From SLQH01 sp964612995 (GTDB taxonomy: Bacteria > Planctomycetota > UBA11346): a stretch of DNA of 12,384 nucleotides. The position numbers and the translations under genes are program-made. The stretch covers positions 1 to 12,384 of the forward strand of contig CAZTGE010000127.1 in the NCBI GenBank assembly GCA_964612995.1. Reading direction: 5' to 3'. Below are positions 6,611 to 12,384 of this stretch, in pieces. The notes beneath the pieces were generated by a model that saw only the letters and a list, made by a program, of their open reading frames with translations, did not search any database and had not been told where the DNA came from. Each line of letters begins with the position of its first letter. The stretch's first letter is position 1.

Positions 6611-7888
6611 GTGCGACAGCGCCTGCCCGGCGGGCCGATCGACCCGCTGACAGCTCTGGCCCGTCTGGCCGACGTCGCGACACTGCTGTTGCTCGATGGC
6701 GGTCCCGGTGGCTGGTCCTACCTTGCCTGGGATTGTCCGGTGCAGCCACTGCGCGGGCTCGACGACCTGCCGCAGATCAAGCAGGGTACGGCCCGTTCGG
6801 GGGCTGCGCCGGGGTGGCCGGCCGGGATCGACGGCGGCGCGCTGATCCAGCTCGACTACGAATTCCCCGTCGGCCCGTGGGCGCTCTACCGCGATGATGG
6901 CAGCGTGCATGGCCGGTGCTGGCGGATGGAGCGCTTCCTCGCCTGGGATCCGCAGGGGGGCTGCTCCCTCCATGGCCCGGACGCTGCTACGATGGCCGCC
7001 GATGTCGCGCGGCTGCAGCGCACAGCGCCCGGGGTGCCGCCGCCGTGCGTACGAGCAACGCCACGACCGGCCTGGGACGCCGCGGGGCACGTGCGACGGG
7101 TCGATGCCATCACCGCGGCGATCGCTGCAGGAACCATCTATCAGGCCAACCTGACCCTGCCGTTCCAGGCCGAGCTGCACCCCGGGCCCCACCGCGATCT
7201 GGCCGTGTTCAGCGCGCTGCGGCGACGGGCCCCCGGTTGTTATGGTGCGCTGCTACGCCACGGGGGGTGCACGGTGATCAGTCATTCTCCGGAGTGCTTC
7301 CTGCGCAGCGACGGCCGCGATTGCTGCTCCGAGCCGATCAAGGGGACGCGGCGCCGCGAGCCGGGGCGCGAGGCTGCGGTGCGTGCGCAGCTGCTCGCCG
7401 CGGCCAAAGACAACGCAGAGTTGGCGATGATCGTCGATCTGGTGCGCAACGACCTGGGGCGGGTCGCGGTTCCCGGCGGGGTCGCGGTGGCTGCGCCAGC
7501 GACGGTGATCGATCTGAGCTACGTCCACCACCTTGTGGCAACGGTCACCGCGCGCTTGCACGCGACGGTCGGACATGCCGACCTGCTCGCCGCCGCCTTC
7601 CCCGCGGGATCGATCACCGGCGCGCCGAAGATCGCCGCGATGGAGTTGATCCGCGAGCTGGAATCCGGCCCGCGCGGAGCCTATTGCGGGTGCTTCGGCT
7701 GGCTCGGGGCGCATGGCGCCTGCGAGCTTGCAGTGGCCATACGCACCATGGTCGTGCGCGGGAACTCGGTTCGCTTCGATGCTGGCGGCGGTATCGTCGT
7801 CGACAGCGGGGGGGCAGACGAGTGGCAGGAGGTGCTCGCCAAGATCGGTCCGATGGCCGCGGCGCTCACATCGGGCGCATGCGCATAG
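6611..7888 (+). CDS. pabB: Aminodeoxychorismate synthase component I
   Basis: The product is about 425 residues. With a PabA glutaminase partner it makes 4-amino-4-deoxychorismate from chorismate, the first step to p-aminobenzoate and folate. The chorismate-binding domain (about 160-420) shows SHSPECFL (224-231), EPIKGTRRRE (241-250), MIVDLVRNDLGRV (273-285), YVHHLVATV (304-312), FPAGSITGAPK (330-340), GAYCG (356-360) and GGGIVVDSG (392-400). Lys244 in PIKGT is the residue that distinguishes PabB from anthranilate synthase TrpE. The N-terminal lobe (1-150) is divergent, as is common. The GTG at 6611 is chosen because it starts 2 bp after nadC and directly yields the expected N-terminus; the ribosome-binding site is weak. 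Neither pabA nor pabC is in the window. The last codons overlap the TPR lipoprotein gene by 10 bp. Confidence 0.95.
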   Translation: MRQRLPGGPIDPLTALARLADVATLLLLDGGPGGWSYLAWDCPVQPLRGLDDLPQIKQGTARSGAAPGWPAGIDGGALIQLDYEFPVGPWALYRDDGSVHGRCWRMERFLAWDPQGGCSLHGPDAATMAADVARLQRTAPGVPPPCVRATPRPAWDAAGHVRRVDAITAAIAAGTIYQANLTLPFQAELHPGPHRDLAVFSALRRRAPGCYGALLRHGGCTVISHSPECFLRSDGRDCCSEPIKGTRRREPGREAAVRAQLLAAAKDNAELAMIVDLVRNDLGRVAVPGGVAVAAPATVIDLSYVHHLVATVTARLHATVGHADLLAAAFPAGSITGAPKIAAMELIRELESGPRGAYCGCFGWLGAHGACELAVAIRTMVVRGNSVRFDAGGGIVVDSGGADEWQEVLAKIGPMAAALTSGACA

Positions 7889-8688
7889 CGTGCATGGTCT
7901 CAATGCTGCTGCTCGGGCTCGCAGCGTGTGCTCGCGACTTCGGTGCGCTGCGCCAGCCGACCGTGACTGAGGCGACCCTGCAGCAGAGCGCGGTTATGGA
8001 CGAGATCGAGGCGATGCTCGATCTCGGTGATTACCGCGCGGCCGAAGCCAGGCTCGCAGAGGCGCTGGGTACCGGCTTCCATCACCCGCGCGCCTACCTG
8101 CTGCGCGGGCGTCTGGCCCTGGGGCAGGGTGGCAAGCAGCGGGCCGAAGCGGCGATCCCCTGGTTCGAGCGTGCGGTCGAGGCCAGCCCCGGCTGGTTCG
8201 CCGCGCGCACCGCGCTCGGGCAGACCTACCTCGAGGCGCAACGCTACGCGGCGGCCGATGCTGTGTTCGCCGAACTCGATCGGTTGTACCCCGAGCATCC
8301 GGTCGGCCCCTACGGCCGCGGGGTGATCGCGGAAACACGCGGGAGTGAGGAGGCCGCGGCGCAGTTTCTCGACCAGGCCCTGCAGCGGGATGGCGCCTTC
8401 GCCCCGGCCTTGCGCGCGCGGGCCTATCTCGCCAGTCAGCAGGGCGATGCGCAGGCGCATCGTCGGTTGCTGGAGCGCTACCTCGCTGCCAGACCCGGCG
8501 ATGCCGAGGCGCATCTCGAACTCGGTGGGGTGCTCGAAGCCGCCGGGCGCCTCGAGGACGCGCGCCGATCGTTCGAGCGCAGCTGGAAACTATTTCCGAG
8601 CAAGCGGACTGCGCGCCGGTTGGCCGAGCTCGCCCGGCGACGGGGGCGGCCGCAGGCCGCGGCGCAGTGGGAGCAACGGGCCGAATGA
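7879..8688 (+). CDS. TPR-repeat lipoprotein
   Basis: The product is 269 residues with a lipoprotein signal peptide: MRIACMVSMLLLGLAAC, lipobox L14-A15-A16-C17. The +2 residue is Ala, so sorting to the outer membrane is expected under the usual Lol rule. The mature part is alpha-helical with TPR-like units at about 43-75 (MLDLGDYRAAEARLAEAL), 72-104, 107-140 (FAARTALGQTYLEAQRYAAA), 143-172, 175-205 and 208-241 (AHLELGGVLEAAGRLEDARR). The C-terminus is Arg- and Ala-rich. TPR lipoproteins are usually scaffolds for envelope assembly; no specific partner is apparent. The ATG at 7879 overlaps the pabB stop by 10 bp, pointing to translational coupling. It converges on the next gene with 10 bp between stop codons. 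Confidence 0.88.
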   Translation: MRIACMVSMLLLGLAACARDFGALRQPTVTEATLQQSAVMDEIEAMLDLGDYRAAEARLAEALGTGFHHPRAYLLRGRLALGQGGKQRAEAAIPWFERAVEASPGWFAARTALGQTYLEAQRYAAADAVFAELDRLYPEHPVGPYGRGVIAETRGSEEAAAQFLDQALQRDGAFAPALRARAYLASQQGDAQAHRRLLERYLAARPGDAEAHLELGGVLEAAGRLEDARRSFERSWKLFPSKRTARRLAELARRRGRPQAAAQWEQRAE

Positions 8689-8698
8689 CCCGCCGGGC

Positions 8699-9676
8699 TC
8701 AGTCGCCGAGCAGATCGTCGCCGAGTTCGTCCTCGATCTCATCGACATCGAGGCCGTGCCCGAGCGGGATCAGGCCGGCGCTGTCCTCGAGTCGGATATC
8801 CGGTTTGCTGACCATCGGCGTGCTCGCCGAGTAGATCGTGGCGGTGATGCCTTCGGCCCGCTCGCCCTCCAGGCCCAGCTCCTTGCCGGGCAAGGGGAAC
8901 ACCGCCTTGACCGAGAACATGGTCACCGAGTCGAGGAAGGTGAGTTCGAGCTCGCCCTCCCAGCGCGCGCGGCGATCGTCGACCCGGATCTCGCCGCTGC
9001 CGCGTCCGACCATGGTGATCAGGCGGGCATCCTTGCCCGCCGCGCCGCCAGCCGCGATATCGACGAACAGGTGGCCCTTGCGGATGGCGGTCATCCGGGT
9101 GTCCGTGACGGTGTCGAGCGAGATGGTGAAATTCCGTTCTTTGAGGTCGGGCATCCATGCGCCCCCGGGCAAAACGTCTTCCATGTTCCATTTGTAGGCG
9201 GTCTGGCGCAGCCCCATGATCATCTCGCCGCTCTGCTTGAGCACGAGTTCGTCCTCGAGCATGTCGGCCTTGGCCGCGAAGGTGAGCTCGCCGCCCTTGT
9301 TGGTGCCGACCCAGAAAGAGGGGTGCTTGTTCCCCTTCTGATCCAGGATCAGCAAGGTGACGAAGGGGCGCGGTTCGGTGCTCATGTCGAAGGTGCCGCT
9401 CATCGCCTCGGCCAGCCGCGCCTGCTCATCGGTGCTGAGTTTGGGCGCGCCGTCGTCCCGGTCGGCCGCCAGCAGCGGGGTCGCTGCCAGCGCGCAGAGC
9501 AGGATCCAGCGGAGGTACGACAATGTGCGCACGCAGCAGGCGGCGGAAAGCCCATCGCTGCGTGGCGGATGCGTCCTGACGGTGGGCGCTGACTGTTTGG
9601 GGTGGTCCGGGGTCCTGAAGGACCGTCGGACGCAGGGGGCAGCGTGGCCGGTGAGTGGTGACGCAGGTCGGATCAT
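8699..9676 (-). CDS. Exported beta-rich protein of unknown function
   Basis: I do not recognise the family. There is a hydrophobic export signal, LRWILLCALAATPLLAADRD, followed by a globular part rich in predicted strands (PFVTLLILDQKGNKHPSFWV, NFTISLDTVTDTRMTAI, WEGELELTFLDSV) and a very acidic tail (DVDEIEDELGDDLLGD). The start is uncertain. An ATG at 9676 has GGAGG 5 nt upstream and touches the stop of the preceding gene (TGATG), which argues for coupling; it gives 325 residues with about 50 before the signal. A GTG at 9532 would give 277 residues and a normal signal peptide but has no ribosome-binding site. The first 48 codons have weaker third-position GC bias, which favours the shorter form. 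No cysteine follows the signal, so it is not a lipoprotein. It is probably periplasmic and works with the upstream 798-residue protein. Confidence 0.72.
   Translation of the reverse strand: MIRPASPLTGHAAPCVRRSFRTPDHPKQSAPTVRTHPPRSDGLSAACCVRTLSYLRWILLCALAATPLLAADRDDGAPKLSTDEQARLAEAMSGTFDMSTEPRPFVTLLILDQKGNKHPSFWVGTNKGGELTFAAKADMLEDELVLKQSGEMIMGLRQTAYKWNMEDVLPGGAWMPDLKERNFTISLDTVTDTRMTAIRKGHLFVDIAAGGAAGKDARLITMVGRGSGEIRVDDRRARWEGELELTFLDSVTMFSVKAVFPLPGKELGLEGERAEGITATIYSASTPMVSKPDIRLEDSAGLIPLGHGLDVDEIEDELGDDLLGD
9611..9624. repeat. Small hairpin in the start region of the exported protein gene
   Basis: GGTCC-TGAA-GGACC is a perfect 5-bp stem with a 4-nt loop. It lies between the ATG at 9676 and the alternative GTG at 9532. 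If the real start is 9532 this is leader RNA; if it is 9676 it is within the first codons. Confidence 0.5.
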
Positions 9677-12072
9677 CATCGCCTCCGGTTCTTCTTTTCG
9701 GCCTTGCGTCGTGCAGGGCTGTCCCAGGTCCAGTCGGGGATCTCCGGTGGGTCCGCTTCGCCCTGGGTGTCGATCAGCATCACGTAGCCGTCCTTGTTGC
9801 CGCCGTTGCGCGGTTGGACCGCGTTCTCGATGATGGTGTCGAAGCGGCCCTTGTAGCGCCAGGTCTCGGCCCGGGCGGCCGCCGCTTCCTCATCGGTCCA
9901 GTTGTTGCCGGTGGCGCCGCTGTAGAGCAGGAGCTTGTTGCCCTGCTTGGCCAGCTGGCCGCCCGAGACACCCGGGGTGCGCGTGGCCATCCGCGGCGGA
10001 CCGAAGCCGGGGCGGAACAGGGTGAAGAACGAACCGCCCTTGGCCTGGGCGTGCTCGAAGGTGCGGTGTTCGATGTACCAGGAGGGGATCCAGGCATCGT
10101 GGGTCTCCACGAAGCCGAGGTTGCTCCCGCCGGTCACCGCCACGTCGCCGTTCGGCATGGTCTCGATGTTGTAGAGGTTGAGCACCGTGGGCACGTCGCT
10201 GGTCGGCAGGTAGGCCACGTACTGGGTGCGCGAGAGCGCTTCCATCTCGTTGCCGTCCATCTGGACCACGTTGGCGATGCGCACGGTCAGCCCGCCGGTG
10301 GCGCCCCAGGTGCTGCTGCAGAAGCCCGCACTCGGCACACTGATCCGCATATCGTAAGGTTGCTTGATGAAAGGGGTGTTGCCGCCGTCCGACCAGCCGA
10401 TGAAGGTCAGCCGGCCCTCATCGCCGACCGAGATCTCGGTCACCTGCGAGTCCGAGACGAGGCGGAACTGCTGTACGCCGACGACCGGTCCCGACCAGCT
10501 GTAGGCGGTCCACTCCTGCTCGCCGGAGGCGTTGACCTTGTAGAGGTAGGGGCAGACCCAGGGCTCGAGTCCGGTGGCCGAGCGATAGGCGCCACCGTAG
10601 TAGATGTCGCCGGTTTCGGGATCGACCTCCATATTGCCGCCGGTGATCTCGAGACGGGGTCCGTCGACCACCGTGCCATCCGGTTCGATGTAGAACAGGT
10701 CGTCGTCGCGCTGGACCAGCAGTTTGCCGTCGGGGCGCAGGTAGATGTCCGGCAGGCTGTGCTTGGTCAACACCGCCCACGCCACGCGCTTGTGATCCGG
10801 GGCGATCTTGACCACGTAGCCATCGGGTCCGGGCGGATGTGTGCGGCCGCGTTTGTCTGGGATTTTCGATTGCGCGATCGCTTCCGGGTGCGCGAGCGTC
10901 TTCTGATTGGCGACGCTCCCGGCGAAGGTGGGGTAGTGCGGACCCGCCGCGCCGGCGATGTAGATGGCGTTGTCGGGTCCGAAGGCGAACTTGTGGGCGC
11001 CGCCGCAGCCCCAGGGCAGGCGGATGACCTTGAGCAATTCGCTCAAGTCGGCGCTGTAGTGCGCGAGCACCGCGGTGCGACGGGGGAATACGGTCTTGGT
11101 GCGCTTGCGCTTGCGGCCGTACTCGACCTCCTTGCTCGGATAGGCCTCGGCAGCAGGGTCCGGGCCGATCACCCGGATGGGGGTGCCGCTCGGGAGGAAA
11201 TCGAGGTCGTAGAAGCCGCCACCGCAGATGATGGTCTCATCGTTGAAGAATCCCGCGTCTTCGAAGCGCTCGTCGGCCGGACCGCCGAAGTATGTCGCGC
11301 CGACCACCCGCACCCGTCCCTCGTCGCCAGCGGCCATGTTGCTGTACTGGAGGAAGCGACCGGTATAGCGTTCGCGCTTGAGGCCGTCGGAGGCGTGATG
11401 GAAGACGATCGACCGGATGCGCGCGAGCGGGATCGACTGCACGCCGATGTCGCCCACGGTCGCGAAGCGCAGCGGTGTGTTGCGCTTGGCCATCTCCTCT
11501 TCACCCAGTTTGCGCTTCGCCTTGGCGAAGGATTCCTCTTCCAGGGTGTTGGCGCCGTAGTCCTCGTCGAGCAGGTCGCCGACGCTCTCGCCATCGATGG
11601 TCAGCCCGGCGAGGTCGGCGTCGACCTCGCCGCTCATCTCGGTGCCGGTTGTGGCTTCGGCCGCGCGTTCCTCCAGCCGTCTGTCGAGTTTGCTGTCGTC
11701 GGTGCGCGAGACGTTGATGTGGTCGAAGGCCAGGGTCAGCTCTCGGTCGCCATGGTAGCCGTGGAGGATGAAACGCCGCGGATCATCCGACCCGGCCGAC
11801 TCGAGCCAGATGTCGCCGGCCTGCTTGGGCACGAACCACTTGATCCCGTCCATGTAGCCCATCTTGCCGAAGCCGCGAACCCGGCCGTGTTCGTTGACAT
11901 ATGGCAGGTCGGCGAACCACAGCTGTCCGCGGTCGGTGCGCTCGCGACCCTGTGCATCGACCCAGGTCAGATCGCTGACCAGATAGCGCGGTCGTGGTTG
12001 CTCGTAGGCTGCGAGTCCGGCCGCGCACAGACCGATCAGCAACAGGAATCCGATCCGGGAGGGGATGTACAT
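9676..12072 (-). CDS. Large exported protein, possibly beta-propeller, of unknown function
   Basis: The product is 798 residues. The signal peptide is about residues 1-22 (MYIPSRIGFLLLIGLCAAGL), with no valid lipobox because Leu precedes Cys16. Residues 30-125 are a strand-rich domain (YLVSDLTWVDAQGRERTDRG, GDIWLES). Residues 128-200 are charged and probably helical or disordered (LEERAAEA, EEESFAKAKRKLGEEEMAKR). From about 245 onward short strand-turn motifs recur: GRVRVVGATYFGG, NAIYIAGAAG, GKLLVQRDDD, GDIYYGGAYR, GRLTFIGWSDGG, GDVAVTGGSN, NKLLLYSGATG. This pattern suits a six- to seven-bladed beta-propeller, an inference from repeat style only. The tail is basic (KAEKKNRRR). The ATG at 12072 is chosen because AGGAGCGA lies 6 nt upstream and it places the signal peptide at the N-terminus. 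Its stop overlaps the possible start of the next gene. No enzyme signature is visible. Confidence 0.8.
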   Translation of the reverse strand: MYIPSRIGFLLLIGLCAAGLAAYEQPRPRYLVSDLTWVDAQGRERTDRGQLWFADLPYVNEHGRVRGFGKMGYMDGIKWFVPKQAGDIWLESAGSDDPRRFILHGYHGDRELTLAFDHINVSRTDDSKLDRRLEERAAEATTGTEMSGEVDADLAGLTIDGESVGDLLDEDYGANTLEEESFAKAKRKLGEEEMAKRNTPLRFATVGDIGVQSIPLARIRSIVFHHASDGLKRERYTGRFLQYSNMAAGDEGRVRVVGATYFGGPADERFEDAGFFNDETIICGGGFYDLDFLPSGTPIRVIGPDPAAEAYPSKEVEYGRKRKRTKTVFPRRTAVLAHYSADLSELLKVIRLPWGCGGAHKFAFGPDNAIYIAGAAGPHYPTFAGSVANQKTLAHPEAIAQSKIPDKRGRTHPPGPDGYVVKIAPDHKRVAWAVLTKHSLPDIYLRPDGKLLVQRDDDLFYIEPDGTVVDGPRLEITGGNMEVDPETGDIYYGGAYRSATGLEPWVCPYLYKVNASGEQEWTAYSWSGPVVGVQQFRLVSDSQVTEISVGDEGRLTFIGWSDGGNTPFIKQPYDMRISVPSAGFCSSTWGATGGLTVRIANVVQMDGNEMEALSRTQYVAYLPTSDVPTVLNLYNIETMPNGDVAVTGGSNLGFVETHDAWIPSWYIEHRTFEHAQAKGGSFFTLFRPGFGPPRMATRTPGVSGGQLAKQGNKLLLYSGATGNNWTDEEAAAARAETWRYKGRFDTIIENAVQPRNGGNKDGYVMLIDTQGEADPPEIPDWTWDSPARRKAEKKNRRR

Positions 12073-12110
12073 GCTGTCGCTCCTGCACCGCCGACCGGCG
12101 CGACGGGAAG

Positions 12111-12135
12111 CGTGAATGGCATCGACGCATTCACG
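12111..12135. promoter_or_regulatory. Inverted repeat in the leader of the large exported-protein gene
   Basis: CGTGAATG (12111-12118) and CATTCACG (12128-12135) are perfect 8-bp arms around a 9-nt spacer, 38 bp upstream of the ATG at 12072. The size and position fit either an operator for a dimeric regulator or a leader RNA hairpin. The AT-richer arms stand out from the GC-rich surroundings. The binding factor is unknown. Confidence 0.45.
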
Positions 12136-12250
12136 GATGTCGTAAGTGACTGTCGCTAGAAGAGTTGCTGTTCTACCGCCCCGACCCCGCACCCGTTGAG
12201 AGCGACTTGAAACCAGGGTATACGGGGCCGGGCCTCAAGCGGATGCCAGA

Positions 12251-12340
12251 TGGTGCAGATTGGGTCAGGCACCCACAGGCCAGACCGGATGGGGTCAGAC
12301 CGGACGGGGTCAGGCACCCGCAGACCAGGCACCCGCACTC
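12251..12340. repeat. 15-bp periodic repeat array
   Basis: Units in strict 15-bp phase start at 12266 (CAGGCACCCACAGGC), 12281 (CAGACCGGATGGGGT), 12296 (CAGACCGGACGGGGT), 12311 (CAGGCACCCGCAGAC) and 12326 (CAGGCACCCGCACTC). A degenerate sixth at 12251 also ends in GGGT. Two unit types appear: A, CAGGCACCC-type, and B, CAGACCGGA-GGGGT, in the order A-B-B-A-A. GGGTCAGGCACCC occurs at 12262 and 12307, exactly 45 bp apart. GGGTCAGGCACC-like and GGGTCAGACC-like words resemble REP-type intergenic repeats of proteobacteria; that link is from memory of sequence style. Confidence 0.75.
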
Positions 12341-12384
12341 CGACATCGTAGATGGTGATGGCGCTTGCGGTTTGCGGACGCTGG

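Larger units (their letters stand above)
12073..12384. other. Right-edge region without a recognised gene
   Basis: This 312-bp stretch contains the leader of the large exported-protein gene (12073 to about 12180), the 8-bp-arm inverted repeat, and the 15-bp-period array (12251-12340). On the minus strand a frame is open from the window edge to a stop at 12156-12158. It reads TASAITIYDVGV, then Val-Pro/Arg-Ser-Asp-Pro type pentapeptides made by the array. This could be the C-terminus of a gene entering from outside, extended by the repeats, but 75 open codons in such GC-rich DNA is not evidence by itself. No promoter was identified with confidence. Confidence 0.4.

Noticed and set aside
3918..6749. 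A very long open frame (943 codons) on the minus strand opposite the phosphoketolase-family gene and nadC
   Set aside because: The plus strand here encodes two clear enzyme families with motifs throughout. The antisense frame is low-complexity, rich in Arg, His and Gly, and is a normal effect of high GC content.
5951..7888. Reading pabB as a 645-residue protein starting inside nadC
   Set aside because: The first 220 residues are the wrong frame of nadC. The pabB product begins at the GTG at 6611, right after the nadC stop.
6916..8688. Reading the TPR lipoprotein as a 590-residue protein starting inside pabB
   Set aside because: Residues before MRIACMV are out-of-frame pabB. The lipoprotein signal peptide fixes the start at 7879.
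9655..12159. An 834-codon open frame on the plus strand opposite the large exported protein
   Set aside because: The minus-strand gene has a ribosome-binding site, a signal peptide and protein-like composition. The plus-strand frame has none of these and is its mirror in another frame.

Overview
The window is about 12.4 kb of very GC-rich proteobacterial DNA. Codon third positions are strongly GC-biased, Shine-Dalgarno sites are clear (AGGAG, AGGAGGA), and genes are closely packed. The gene families, together with the abundant palindromic intergenic repeats, suggest a gammaproteobacterium, perhaps a purple sulfur bacterium of the Chromatiales. That placement is an inference from gene content and style; no marker gene is present.

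Left region (1-1487): a DUF1269-type membrane protein gene on the minus strand (84-599) lies between two inverted copies of a palindromic repeat (1-62 and about 893-951). The right-hand copy is the start of a roughly 220-bp stem-loop-rich element (about 893-1112) that has split a small single-domain response regulator gene (827-1487). Near-identical 10-mers flank the element. Removing it together with one flank restores an uninterrupted, correctly spaced receiver domain of about 143 residues.

Central region (1505-8688), all on the plus strand: an aldo/keto reductase of the DkgB type; then, after a 199-bp gap, a likely transcription unit of a tandem PRC-barrel protein, an atypical phosphoketolase-family enzyme, NadC, PabB and a TPR lipoprotein. 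Gaps between these are 60, 48 and 2 bp, followed by a 10-bp overlap. The unit joins a thiamine-diphosphate enzyme of sugar-phosphate metabolism with NAD biosynthesis, folate biosynthesis and an envelope lipoprotein. No single pathway explains the set, so it may simply be a housekeeping operon.

Right region (8699-12072), minus strand: two exported proteins of unknown function are encoded in tandem. An 798-residue, probably beta-propeller-like protein ends where a smaller beta-rich exported protein can begin (ATGATG/TGA junction), which suggests translational coupling. This pair converges on the TPR gene with only 10 bp between stop codons. The final 312 bp hold the leader of the large gene, an 8-bp-stem hairpin, and an array with a strict 15-bp period (about 12251-12340).

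The best candidates for undescribed biology are the stem-loop element that split the regulator, the atypical phosphoketolase next to a tandem PRC-barrel protein, the exported two-gene unit, and the 15-bp array. No tRNA, rRNA, CRISPR array or transposase gene was seen.
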